Assembly: GCA_032433765.1 (NCBI GenBank)
Contig: JAVIAB010000159.1
Coordinates: 3,016,342-3,080,341, forward strand
Reading direction: 5' to 3'
From: Megaustenia siamemsis
Lineage: Eukaryota; Mollusca; Gastropoda; Stylommatophora; Ariophantidae
DNA length: 64,000 bases
The notes under the pieces are model-generated. The model ran no database searches. It saw only the letters and a program-made list of their open reading frames with translations, and was not told where the DNA came from. The position numbers were made by a program, and so were the translations under genes. Below, piece by piece: positions 57,401-64,000 of this stretch. Numbering within the stretch: the first letter of the stretch is position 1; each line of letters starts with the position of its first letter.

Positions 57401-58727
57401 AGATCGATCACTTTATCTATCTTGGAAGTCACATTGATCGAGAAGGGGATACGAGCAAAGAAATTAAAATCAGAATAGCTAAAGCAGCAATGTCTTTCAG
57501 AAGCCTTGAAAAGTTGTGGAAATCAAAACTTATCAGCACAAACACAAAACTTAGGCTATTCAAATCAAATGTACTATCAACCCTTACGTATGCGTGTGAA
57601 AGCTGGAAAACAACAAGAGATATAGAAACAAAGTTGAAAATAAATTCGAAAATAAATGTCTAAGGAAAATACTTGGTATAGCATGGAACGAATTCAAAAC
57701 AAATGAGGAAATTAGAGAAATCGCCAATCAACCACTAATATCTTCAGTAATAAAGAAAAGACGATGGTCATACGTTGGACATGTGATGAGAAGAGATAAT
57801 AACCGAATAGCAAAGCAAGCCCTCATATGGGAAACAACAGGTAAAAGAAAAAGAGGAAGACCCAGGGAGACACTGAGAAGAACATTGATGAGAGAGGCAA
57901 GAGCAGCAGGAGTCGGCTCCCTCAATGAGATAGAACTGCTTGCATAGAACAGAGACAGATGGCGAGATTTGATAAAATATCTTTAAAAGAAAACTGCTAG
58001 AACAAAAAATCCATATAGGAGAAGGTGTATCTTGGTCTACGCCCTATGGGCCGGTTACGGCTCGAAAGGTCAATAGAATAGAATAGAATTATACCGACCA
58101 CACCACCAAAAAATATTTCTTGGACATGGAAAAATATGGTCACTAACACCATATTTCCCAAAGGCCTAGCAAGGCAGGGGAGCCACGATAGCTCAGTGGT
58201 TAGTGAACTGGACTACAAAGGACAACAGGTAGGGTTCAATCCCAACCGATGGCTTCCGGTTCACCCAGCTTTTAATGGGTACTGGATTTTTATGGGAAAG
58301 TAAAGTGACATGGGCGTAATACCGACCACATTACCCCAAAATCATGTGCTGAAGGTCTGTAAAATTTATGGTCACTAACACCATATTCCCTATACACCAC
58401 TGGGTGTGACCGGGGAGAGGGGGGGGGTGTATTTTACTTATTAATTTTACTAGCAAAGCAGGGGAGGGAACGTTTACTATTTTCTGTGTGCAATTTTCTT
58501 TTTTACAATATTTTTATGAACAAAAAATAGAGAAAATCTTGATATCTAATTCACAGAAGTTTTACAATGTTGTCACGGGTGAGGCCAGGATTGCTGCTTT
58601 CCTTAACGGACCTCAACGGCAGCGGAAAAATGATGAACGATATGTGGCAGACGTCTGTGCATGCTTAGGGGTGGACGTTTCTATGGCTGTTGCAGCTTGT
58701 TTTGGTATTCCCAACAAGAAGAACTAG
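33408..58727 (+). CDS. Glutathione S-transferase, alpha-like, six exons, 233 aa
   Basis: A cytosolic GST conjugates glutathione to electrophiles. Coding exons 33408-33485, 45142-45193, 47256-47388, 51279-51411, 55248-55382 and 58557-58727 total 702 nt with consistent phases and GT-AG introns. The thioredoxin-fold half covers about residues 1-80: catalytic-type Tyr6 in KLYYFEGRGKGE, cis-Pro53 in NQVPMLEIDG and the glutathione-binding VQGNAIVRYL at 63-72. The helical half contains LVGDSLTIADIS with the N-capping T148-x-x-D151. The position of the alpha-class Arg (RGR) is Lys12, and the usual Q-S/T pair is Q64-G65. The C-terminal tail encoded by exon 6 makes it longer than the usual ~220 residues. 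The alpha-like call rests on the N-terminal motif and the layout of the C-terminal half; a sigma-like or mollusc-specific class is possible. Introns of 11.7, 2.1, 3.9, 3.8 and 3.2 kb are filled with repeats, yet no splice site is damaged. Confidence 0.92.
33490..33760. repeat. Degenerate TGTTTG-rich tract in intron 1
   Basis: Imperfect tgtttgtgtgtttgtttgag text just downstream of the exon 1 donor. No longer unit is resolved. Confidence 0.7.
33761..34370. other. Intron 1, unassigned stretch
   Basis: It contains two or three copies of a ~45-bp 'tttgtcttgttgtcaagtgtatctgtt' repeat (33780-33910) and otherwise nothing recognised. Confidence 0.3.
34383..34555. mobile_element. 153-bp SINE-like insertion with 10-bp TSD
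   Basis: The insert at 34393-34545 is flanked by taagaatagc at 34383-34392 and 34546-34555. Removing it restores the LINE reading (actaagaatagcaaa). It is related to 29085-29290. Confidence 0.75.
34671..34893. repeat. Dispersed repeat replacing part of the LINE
   Basis: gatgggtactgcagct-like text and 'ttcggatgattccactgaca' resemble 47690-47850. About 54 bp of the LINE are missing at the junction and no target duplication is seen. Confidence 0.45.
35137..36460 (+). repeat. 5' LTR (1324 bp)
   Basis: TG...CA ends. By eye it differs from the 3' LTR by about five substitutions and one 1-bp indel (e.g. atttaac/attttac near 35212, atcatgtcac/atcatgttcac near 35501). Confidence 0.93.
38761..39482 (+). 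repeat. 60-bp minisatellite inside the LTR element
   Basis: Twelve copies of a 60-bp unit (agagatgatttatagagaat, gtctagagatgatagtagtg, tcaagagaatatagaagaca). They are almost identical apart from g/a at 'agacgaga' and one 1-bp deletion in the second copy. The unit is a multiple of three, so open frames on both strands are expected. Confidence 0.95.
41033..42357 (+). repeat. 3' LTR (1325 bp)
   Basis: See the element entry. It is preceded by the polypurine tract and followed by the target repeat gtagc. Confidence 0.93.
42358..42395 (+). mobile_element. Distal tip of the LINE split by the LTR element
   Basis: gtagccaaccttcgataggg agacagcatttagtgatgat is the LINE terminus (compare 23240-23275). 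Confidence 0.8.
42396..42740. other. Intron 1, unassigned stretch
   Basis: No feature is recognised. Confidence 0.2.
42744..42952. repeat. 14-bp minisatellite
   Basis: About fifteen copies of gattagttagaaat with 'catt' variants in runs. Confidence 0.94.
43210..43410. repeat. ~60-bp tandem repeat, three copies
   Basis: ctagtgtcacgaccagggaa aatggtggtcgtg, then tccttgtcttgatcataagt atagct, repeated three times. Confidence 0.88.
43430..44215 (-). mobile_element. LINE 3'-end relic interrupted by a SINE
   Basis: 43430-43797 and 44056-44215 together match 55425-55860 (shared: aacactttccaag, gtgtgtcctatccagc, atttgact, cataattctatgttagtgat). Orientation is taken from weak coding resemblance. The SINE at 43800-44055 breaks it. 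Confidence 0.6.
43800..44055 (-). mobile_element. tRNA-derived SINE, family A
   Basis: The minus strand starts gagccgcgatagctcagtgg (A box) with B box ggttcgatccc at about 43989-43999. Then comes the body (gggttcacccagccttaaat, taatgtggtc complement) and an agtaaagtaa-type tail at 43806. Family copies: 52368-52626 (-), 58182-58450 (+), and a split older copy at 56186-56255 plus 58099-58166 (+). Confidence 0.85.
44340..45062. repeat. 21-bp minisatellite upstream of GST exon 2
   Basis: About thirty units of gttgatgtgttagaagatag t. In one frame it reads VDVLEDS heptads like a coiled coil. It is open in other frames and on the other strand, and lies in intron 1, so it is not called a gene. Confidence 0.94.
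45142..45193 (+). CDS. GST exon 2
   Basis: Residues 27-43 (FEDVFLREREPFLQLIN) plus the first base of codon 44. Acceptor tgtttcag, donor AACG|gtgaga. Confidence 0.92.
45360..46180. repeat. Pyrimidine-rich CTT/TTTC region in intron 2
   Basis: Degenerate cttctt, then tttcatctatttcttat units of about 25 bp. The poly-F/L open frames are artefacts. Confidence 0.85.
46260..46765. repeat. Degenerate gatatgtgattgttga minisatellite
   Basis: Irregular units mixing tgttgacatgtgattg and tggtgatatgtc. A ~70-bp higher-order block (tgttggcatgtgattgcttt gatatgtgattgttgatatg tcgttg) repeats about three times. Confidence 0.85.
46770..47060. repeat. 30-bp minisatellite in intron 2
   Basis: Ten copies of acaaagtaaccctttctttc tcttctcatc, some with an extra 'atc'. 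Confidence 0.94.
47256..47388 (+). CDS. GST exon 3
   Basis: Residues 44-87 and two bases of codon 88. Holds NQVPMLEIDG and QIVQGNAIVRYLGKQSG. Acceptor tatttcag, donor CTTTT|gtaaga. Confidence 0.93.
47690..48120. repeat. Dispersed repeat of unknown class in intron 3
   Basis: 47695-47850 resembles 34700-34830. The rest has no partner in this window. No transposase or RT words are readable. Confidence 0.4.
48185..49492. repeat. 28-bp minisatellite with 13-unit higher-order repeat
   Basis: Units of cagtaaccacagagacaatc ctgtcatt alternate with cagtaatgccagagatgatc ctgtcatt. A block containing 'ataatgacagagacgatctt' at 48671 recurs at 49035, exactly 364 bp away (13 x 28). Confidence 0.93.
49560..50235. 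repeat. 58-bp minisatellite
   Basis: About twelve copies of aagattgtgtcttcaactaa tgttgctactccactatcaa atcacacccatcatatcc with a/g and c/a variants. The last copy runs into the LINE fragment at 50236. Confidence 0.95.
50236..50610 (+). mobile_element. LINE 3'-end fragment
   Basis: The plus strand reads SRTIRKITTTEMKCVRRMTG, NSLRDRVRNTDLRKKLEIK, then across a stop QINWFCHITRQKE and RGRPRKRWIKGILQSLG. Related to 63616-63900 and 20736-21012. Confidence 0.75.
50690..50868 (-). mobile_element. Single-copy relative of the inflated SINE at 640-2080
   Basis: Minus strand: tRNA-like head gtggtctagacgtatgatgt with B box ggtttgattccc, then the linker and the ggctaga...ctcac segment, each present once. 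Confidence 0.6.
50869..51278. other. Intron 3, unassigned AT-rich stretch
   Basis: No feature is recognised apart from the branch/acceptor region before exon 4. Confidence 0.25.
51279..51411 (+). CDS. GST exon 4
   Basis: Completes codon 88 and codes residues 89-132 (VDQYYEGGRDFFGP to LPAFEK). Acceptor tgatttcag, donor GAGAAG|gtaaaa. This donor is repeated downstream as a tandem array. Confidence 0.93.
51402..51690 (+). repeat. 29-bp array made from the exon 4 splice donor
   Basis: The exon end and intron start (atttgagaaggtaaaaaata gatttcatc) are repeated eight more times intact and once degenerately (51661-51690). Each copy keeps GAGAAG|GTAAAA. Reading past the first donor meets TAG within four codons. 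Confidence 0.93.
51700..52060 (-). pseudogene. C-terminal fragment of an RNase H-type LINE
   Basis: The minus strand is open and reads HLRKGHNRLHSHMYTQFKIG, then CTCGQAPQTAEHILQDCTEY. This is the Cys-rich tail (C-x-C..H..C) that follows RNase H in I/Jockey-like LINE polyproteins. The fragment is inserted in GST intron 4. Confidence 0.75.
52355..52745 (-). mobile_element. Heterodimeric tRNA-derived SINE with 13-bp TSD
   Basis: Minus strand: a first tRNA-like unit (52732-52627; ggttagcgcaatcgataggc, B box ggttcgtaatcc) is joined to a complete family A SINE (52626-52368; gatagctcagtggttagtga, B box ggttcgatccc). The tail is made of agtaa repeats. Flanks gaagctatctgta at 52355-52367 and 52733-52745 enclose both units, so they moved as one. 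Confidence 0.85.
52977..53022. repeat. Short (TTATG)n run
   Basis: About nine pentamers, some changed to tatag/taag. Confidence 0.85.
53085..55190. repeat. 2.1-kb compound minisatellite in intron 4
   Basis: ~26-bp units (gtggtaaaaaatggtggaag gagact) at both ends and ~34-bp units (aatggtgaaaggatggaagg agacagtgataata) in the middle (53400-54190). Both share the atggtg-aaaggatgg core. Minus-strand frames rich in FHHFLPQSPS are artefacts. Confidence 0.93.
55248..55382 (+). CDS. GST exon 5
   Basis: Residues 133-177 (VAAKNGTGFLVGDSLTIADI to DYPALQ). Acceptor ggttgcag, donor CTTCAA|gttagt. It contains the N-capping box of the GST C-terminal domain. Confidence 0.93.
55425..55860 (-). mobile_element. 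LINE 3'-end relic
   Basis: Uninterrupted counterpart of 43430-44215. No intact reading frame. Confidence 0.5.
55900..56120 (-). mobile_element. Headless copy of the 4885-5212 SINE
   Basis: The reverse complement matches the body: cttagcacgtgag/cttagcacgcgag, cccatatgtgctc, catcgaaactcac, cttcccagag, ggtacccat. The tRNA-like head is missing. Confidence 0.8.
56186..56255 (+). mobile_element. Older family A SINE, left part (split)
   Basis: gtccacccagccttt, aggtaccaga and gtattataccgac match the SINE body. The sequence continues at 58099 after the LINE. Confidence 0.75.
56245..58098 (+). mobile_element. Internally deleted LINE with both ends and 11-bp TSD
   Basis: The element at 56256-58087 lies between attataccgac at 56245-56255 and 58088-58098. 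A 5' leader precedes the endonuclease start (IGFWNVRTMAAPTKHAQVA, 56458), LGLSEMRWLGTG and IIQCYAPTNEADDEVKDDF. At about 56844 the text jumps, with loss of the rest of the endonuclease and the RT start, to RT (DHIFTLRLILEEHIEKQKPF, DFKKAFDSIHRD, GVKQGCILSPLLF, FADD at about 57222). Later frameshifts lie near 56643 and 57655. The 3' part has RGRPRETLRRTL and the tail is a short aatag repeat. Confidence 0.92.
58099..58166 (+). mobile_element. Older family A SINE, right part
   Basis: caccacc, tatggtcactaacaccatat and ttccc continue the SINE broken at 56255. Its tail was hit by the younger SINE at 58167. Confidence 0.7.
58167..58465 (+). mobile_element. Younger family A SINE with 15-bp TSD
   Basis: The body at 58182-58450 has A box gatagctcagtggttagtga and B box gggttcaatccc (about 58232-58243). 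Flanks tagcaaggcagggga (58167-58181) and tagcaaagcagggga (58451-58465) differ at one base. Confidence 0.87.
58557..58727 (+). CDS. GST exon 6 (terminal)
   Basis: Residues 178-233 (KFYNVVTGEARIAAFLNGPQ to FGIPNKKN) and TAG. Acceptor aattcacag. The first half matches the last helix region of GSTs (ARIAAFL); the ~30 residues after QRQRKNDERY are an extension. No obvious AATAAA follows within the next few hundred bases. Confidence 0.9.
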   Translation, partial: KFYNVVTGEARIAAFLNGPQRQRKNDERYVADVCACLGVDVSMAVAACFGIPNKKN

Positions 58728-58739
58728 CTAGAAATGGTG

Positions 58740-59100
58740 TCATGTAAGTGGAGGGAAGAGTAATGAGACTTTGTTAGTGGAGGGAAGAGTAATGAGACTT
58801 TGTTAGTGGAGGGAAGAGTAATGAGACTTTGTTAGTGGAGGGAAGAGTAATGAGACTTTGTTAGTGGAGGGAAGAGTAGTGAGACTTTGTTAGTGGAGGG
58901 AAGAGTAATGTGGCTTTGTTAGTGAAGGGAAGAGTAATGAGAATTTATTAGTGGAGGAAAGGGTAATGAGAATTTGTTAGTGGAGCAACTAGTAATGAGA
59001 ATCTATTAGTGGAGTGACTAGTAATGAGAATATATTAATGGTGTGACTAGTAATGAAAATCTTTTGGTGGATGGACTAGTAATGAGAATATATTAGTGGA
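58740..59100. repeat. 29-bp minisatellite in the GST 3' flank
   Basis: About twelve copies of gtggagggaagagtaatgag actttgtta, increasingly degenerate to the right. Confidence 0.92.
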
Positions 59101-59885
59101 GGAGAAAGATCAAAAGAGATGAACAAAAAATTCTTGAATATTTACTCTCATAGACAAAAGCATACCAGTGATACTCATTGTTGTAGAACATCAAGAAATT
59201 GAGGAGCAAGTGATGGGGTGTAACGTACACTCCTACAAGGTATGGTGACAGCTTTACAAAAGAAACACAACAAAATATTAACATTTCGGCCTAAATGTGG
59301 CCCTCTTCAGAGAACGAGAACAATGATAACAAACGATGAGGCACAGATAAATGCTACTTCATCTAGGATGATAAGGCCTGGTAAGTGAAGGAAAAGTGGG
59401 TAGAGGGATAAGAGATGAGATGATGATACGAGAGAGAGATGTTCTACATGTTGGAGGATAGTTAGAATATGTAAACATAAAAGTATACGTAAAAAATGAT
59501 TACATATGGAGTCAACTTAACTGGTAGAATCCGTCCACTCAAAGTGATGGAAGGCTATCAAATGACAGCCTACAGTCACGTGGTTAGACTGGATATCAGC
59601 TGCGTAGTTAGGCACTCATGTGTGACCCAGTTAAAGACTTAGGCTATCTGAGAGAGTGTGAATGTAAGCAGATTAACCAGACAATCTCCAGGGACTCACA
59701 TGATAGGTATAGCATAATGACAGGTACTGATAAGAAATATAGAGGAGTGTTATAGCAAGCGAACCAGCAAGACAACCACAGATAAACATAGTGATAAGTG
59801 AGATGTGATAAAGGATAATCAAGATATTTAGTACAGACACAAAAAATTGCCTGAAGGGCTTAAAACCAAAGCAGGAGATGGCAGT
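59101..59885. other. Unassigned stretch
   Basis: A short segment (59275-59320, catttcggcctaaatgtggc cctcttcag) looks like a repeat-derived palindromic motif. Nothing else is recognised. Confidence 0.25.
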
Positions 59886-60365
59886 GTAATAGAGTAAGTG
59901 CTGGGATATGTACTGTTAAGTTAATAAATGGTAGTGTAATAGAGCAAGTGCTGGGATATGTACTGTTGAGTTAATAAATGGTAGTGTAATAGAGCAGGTG
60001 CTGGGATATGTACTGTTAAGTTAATAAATGACAGTGTAATAGAGCAGGTGCTGGGATATGTACTGTTAAGTTAATAAATGGTAGTGTAATAGAGCAAGTG
60101 GTAGGGTATGTACTGTCAAGTTAATAAATGGTAGTGTAATAGAGCAAGTGGTAGGGTATGTACTGTCAAGTTAATAAATGGTAGTGTAATAGAGCAAGTG
60201 GTAGGGTATGTATTGTCAAGTTAATAAATGGTAGTGTAATAGAGCAAGTGCTGGGATATGTACTGTCAAGTTAATAAATGGTAGTGTTATAGAGCAAGAG
60301 ATAGGGCATGTATTGTCAAGTTAATAGATAGTAGTGTTATAGAGCAAGTGCTGGGACATGTACTA
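59886..60365. repeat. 50-bp minisatellite
   Basis: Nine to ten copies of gtagtgtaatagagcaagtg ctgggatatgtactgttaag ttaataaatg. Two variant classes (ctgggata and gtagggta) form runs. Each unit carries AATAAA. Confidence 0.94.
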
Positions 60366-61015
60366 TCATTAATATAATTTTCTTGTATTTTATGAATAAT
60401 TCACATTTTTTTATCATTATGTGTTCATTGTAATTTGCTTGTTTGCAAAGTGGCCTATTTCTTATTTGTTTCAATAAACATAATACAACATTTGATAGAA
60501 ATTGTCTGCACATTTTGTGAGTCAAGAAAAACAAAAGCCACTTTTTCTTGCAAATTTATAAGTGGCTTCATCTTCTTCTGTGAAGTAGAATCTTGGCTTC
60601 CAGTTGGTGTTGCTGGTCAAGATTGCCACTTAGTCAAATCAGGTTTTGGACTGGTGGCATTGTTGTGGCAGTGTGTCTATGTGATTCTTTCTAGTCTAGA
60701 TTTTAGTTTGTGGAGAAGCGGTGGTTTGGTCCCATTAACCTGACCATAAAGTTAACATTAATGTGGTGCCAGTGTGTGGAGATTCTTCTTGTAGGTGACT
60801 GACCATTGATTAAAGTGGAAGGGTACCAGGCCCCAGCCTTGGTCTGAGTTTGACTACAAATTTTTGCCAGCAGGTGGAATGCTGCAGATTTAGCATTTGA
60901 TCATAATAGAGACCTGGTTTTATTTGTTGAGGCAGCGATTCTTGCAGTACGCTCACCGATCAAGAAGTCTATATGGGTTATGGGAACAGTTATGGTGAGT
61001 CAAACATACTTTATG
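60366..61015. other. Unassigned stretch
   Basis: No gene is recognised. The 102-codon plus-strand frame at 60435-60743 has no family resemblance that I can name. Confidence 0.25.
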
Positions 61016-61019
61016 GCAA

Positions 61020-61540
61020 ACAGAGAATAGGATACATTTCTGTAAACATGTGGATATTGAATTTATGTAAACAAATGGCAGTGAGGATGAGTTTTATATA
61101 AACATATGGTAATGAAGATGAGTTTATGTGTGCAAATTGTAGAGTGAAGATGAGTTTATGTAAAAAAATGGTAGAGAGAAGATGAGTGTTTGTAAACAAA
61201 TGACATAATGAGAATGAGTTTATGTAAACAAATGAAAGTTAGGATGAGTTTCTGTAAACAATTATCAGAGAGTATGAGTTTATGTAAACAAATGACAGTA
61301 AGGATGAATTTATGTAAACAAATGGTGGAGTGAGTATCAATTTATTTAAACAAATGGTGTGTGTATCAATTTATGTAAACAAATGGTAGAATCAGGATGA
61401 ATTTATGTAAACAAGTTGTAGAGTGAGGGTGAATTTATGTTAAAAATAGGTGGGAGTGAGAATAAATTTATAGTGTATGAGTTTATGCAAACAATGGTGG
61501 TGAGGATGAGTTTATGTAAACAAGGACATGTGAATGATAT
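61020..61540. repeat. Degenerate ~30-bp minisatellite
   Basis: Repeated gatgagtttatgtaaacaaa tgg with variable spacing. Confidence 0.85.
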
Positions 61541-61860
61541 TGTGTAAACAATGGAAGAGTTAAGTACCTGTGAGAATTGGTTTCTGAGTAGTGGCAGTGT
61601 TTTGACTAGGCAATTAAATGTGCATGAGTTCGAACACAATGTGATGATTCTCACAGTCCATCCAGATGAATTGTGCATGGCTAGCAGAGTCAGATAATGG
61701 CAGTGTGGGAAGGCACTGACCACCTCGCATCCAAATTCTGTGCCTTTGCACACTGTATATTTATATTTAACCCCTCCTCTCTCTCTCTCTCTCTCTCTGA
61801 ATGTGTCACATGACTTGTATAATATGAGTTCCAGAGAGTATTTTGTGACAGATAAGCTGT
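61541..61860. other. Unassigned stretch with (CT)n run
   Basis: A dinucleotide ct run of about 25 bp at 61775-61799. Nothing else is recognised. Confidence 0.4.
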
Positions 61861-61864
61861 GACT

Positions 61865-62420
61865 GTCATGACGATGGTGATGACCATGACGATGACTGGA
61901 TGCCACTCTGATGATGATTGAATGCCACCATGATGATGACTGGATGCCACTCTGATGATGATTGAATGCCACCATGAGGATAATTGGATGTCACCATGAT
62001 GATGATTGAATGTCACCATGATGATGATTGAATGTCACCATGATGATGATTGGATGTCACCATGATGATGATTAAATGTCACCATGATGATGTTTGATTG
62101 TCACTATGACAATGATTGGATGTCACCATCATGATGATTGAATGTCACTATGACAATGATTGGATGTCACCATGATGATGTTTGATTGTCACTATGACAA
62201 TGATTGGATGTCACCATGATGATGATTGAATGTCACCATGACGATGATTGAATGTCACCATGATGATGATTGAATGTCCCTATGACGATGATTGGATGTC
62301 ACCATGATGATGATTGAATGTCACCATGACGATGATTGAATGCCACCATGATGATGATTAAATGCCACCATAACGTTGATTGAATGTCACTCCGACAATG
62401 AATGGATGCCACTCTGCCGC
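61865..62420. repeat. ~22-bp minisatellite (gattgaatgtcaccatgatgat)
   Basis: About 25 units. Variants 'ggatgtcac', 'tgccac' and 'actatgac' are interspersed. Confidence 0.93.
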
Positions 62421-62690
62421 GGCGAGCCATTGACTCTTAGATCCAGCAAGCTGATTTCTTCCACTAACATATACATTAAACATACAATGATATGAAACAA
62501 CTAAACTAATAGACTAGCATACCCCACCCACAGCCAACTACATAGCTGGCCGGCGAGCATCAAATACAATTGGATAACACCGCAACTATTGTGACGTTTT
62601 CAGCTACAGACGCTTTAGACAGCTGAAATCCCACTGCTCGCAAAGCGAAAACGTAACTCTGGTTGGGGTGTTATTCGATTGTATTTTCTG
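62421..62690. other. Unassigned stretch
   Basis: No feature is recognised; it may be the 5' flank of the following transposon remnant. Confidence 0.25.
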
Positions 62691-62694
62691 CCCC

Positions 62695-63254
62695 AAGAAC
62701 ATCCTTATATCAGGTGTTTAGTCGCTGTGCTGTGACGAGCAAATATTTTTAAAATTACGTCACCGATTGATGCAGTTGACGTCATGATATTCTGTGTGTA
62801 CAATGCCATGCACTATAACAACAACCAGTTGTCATAGTCACGGTTTCATTGCTCGAAGGAAATGGCGTTAAACATTGAAAACAGTGTTTCTTTGGTTGAA
62901 TATGTCTTCCGTAATGGTGGCAAATATACTGAAAACCTGAAGAAATAATCCGATAATTTGTGTTGAAATTTCCAGACTCACAAATCTTAGCTCCGCCTAT
63001 TATCTGTGGGATGCGCTGAAAGGAAAAGTTGATCTAAATAATCGGCAAACAGTTCCTGAAGGCAGAAGTCGTCACCAAGGTCCAACAAATATCACTGGTC
63101 ATTATCCAGAAGGTTTTCGAAAATATGAAAAGGCGAATCAAGAAATGTCTAGAGGCCGGTGGTGAACATTTTGAACACATGATACAGATACAACTTGATC
63201 GTGTGAACAGCCACTTTACCCAATACAAGCCAGCCAAGAGCAGTAGTGTGTAGA
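62695..63254 (+). pseudogene. Internally deleted DDE transposase remnant
   Basis: ATG at 62863 starts MALNIENSVSLVEYVFRNGG, the N terminus of the family, then stops. After a large deletion the C-terminal part follows (RLTNLSSAYYLWDALKGKVD, 62973). A frameshift near 63058 leads to KAEVVTKVQQISLVIIQKVF and KRRIKKCLEAGGEHFEHM, ending at 63254. Upstream DNA (62695-62860) matches 8840-9008 reversed. It is dead but better preserved at the C terminus than the copy at 8680. Confidence 0.72.
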
Positions 63255-63399
63255 TGCATAATACAAATGTATGCTACAATTTCCCGTATTTTCACAAATA
63301 TGTCCACAGAAGTCATGAATGTCGTAAATGAGAAACACAACATCAACATAACGATAGACAGCAGACAACAAAAACAAACAGAGGAAAATTAAATACCTA

Positions 63400-63900
63400 G
63401 GAAGTCCAGAGACAACAAATCACAAACAGCAGAAATAACCTCAAGATGTAACACAGCTTGTCAACTCGTTGGACAGCAATCACCACTATTGTCCAACAAG
63501 GAAATAACTCTAAAAACGGGCACTTTACAATACAAGCTTCAACCCAACGTTGTGCTACCAATGCCAATCCTGGGCCCTAGATGTAAGAACACTATGAAAA
63601 ATAGCCTAAACTGAGATGAAATGTGTTAGACGAATGATAGGAAACAGTCTGAGAGATAAGATCAGAAATGAAGAACTGAGAAAAAAGCTAGGAATAGCCC
63701 CAGCCATAGAATATATAAGGAAACAACAGATAAAATGGTTTGACCACGTTATAATGCAGAATGATCAAAACACAACACAACACGCTTCAATAAACGTTGA
63801 GAGAACACCAGGCCCAAAGAAAGACCACGAAAAAGATGGATTGACGGAATATTAGAAACACTAGGAAACATAACAGCAAATAATAGAAGGAAAAGGTATG
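63400..63900 (+). mobile_element. LINE 3'-end fragment
   Basis: MKCVRRMIGNSLRDKIRNEE at 63616, AIEYIRKQQIKWFDHVIMQN and a broken RTPGPKKDHEKDGL-x-EY segment. The upstream part (63400-63600) is more degraded. Confidence 0.72.
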
Positions 63901-64000
63901 TGTTAACACTCGGAAAAAATGACAAATAAACAACAACAGAAAAAAACAAAGAACAATATATGGTCCGAAGCAGGATCGAACCCGCATTCAATTGCACTGC
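63885..64000 (-). mobile_element. tRNA-derived SINE-like copy, cut by window edge
   Basis: aaggtatgtgttaacactcg and aacaaagaacaatat match 23760-23840. The minus strand has B box gggttcgatcctgc (about 63976-63989). Confidence 0.6.

Noticed and set aside
58182..58260. tRNA gene (also 52627-52732, 4890-4965)
   Set aside because: A and B boxes are present but acceptor stems do not pair and the units continue into SINE bodies with target duplications.

Overview
This is eukaryotic (animal) DNA, AT-rich and very dense in repeats. Spliced genes with canonical GT-AG introns, tRNA-derived SINEs, endonuclease/reverse-transcriptase LINEs, an LTR retrotransposon and dozens of minisatellites argue for a repeat-rich invertebrate. 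The mix of LINE types and the alpha-like glutathione S-transferase suggest a mollusc or other lophotrochozoan, but that placement is inference and no species is claimed.

Two host genes can be supported. (1) At 12243-12586 a two-exon gene encodes a 75-residue protein carrying the PP1-docking and eIF2alpha-phosphatase core of the PPP1R15 (GADD34/CReP) family. Its second exon lies in the left arm of an inverted repeat with 1467-bp arms (12383-13849 and 16503-17969), so an intact second copy of that exon lies in antisense orientation at 17766-17939. (2) A complete six-exon alpha-like glutathione S-transferase gene (233 residues) runs from 33408 to 58727 on the + strand. All splice sites are canonical, and the introns hold most of the transposons and satellites of the right half.

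Layout. 1-5.3 kb: SINEs, LINE 3' ends, minisatellites. 5.7-7.9 kb: a 45-bp array split by a LINE with clean target-site duplications. 8.7-11.3 kb: a DNA-transposon remnant and a broken endonuclease/RT LINE. 12.2-18 kb: PPP1R15-like gene and inverted repeat, followed by a 2.5-kb GAA-rich purine tract to 20.5 kb. 21-23.3 kb: the best-preserved LINE, open apart from one stop codon. 24.4-26.4 kb: a 53-bp satellite grown out of a LINE 3' end. 27-33 kb: further arrays and LINE ends. 33.4-58.7 kb: the GST gene, with a young LTR retrotransposon (35137-42357) in intron 1, satellites in introns 1-4 and a nested SINE/LINE/SINE in intron 5. 58.7-64 kb: minisatellites, a second DNA-transposon remnant and a LINE end.

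The recurring theme is tandem amplification of pieces of mobile elements or of gene junctions: a LINE terminus, a SINE body, an LTR-element interior and a GST splice donor have each been turned into an array. Most long open frames in the window are stop-free minisatellites and were not annotated as genes.
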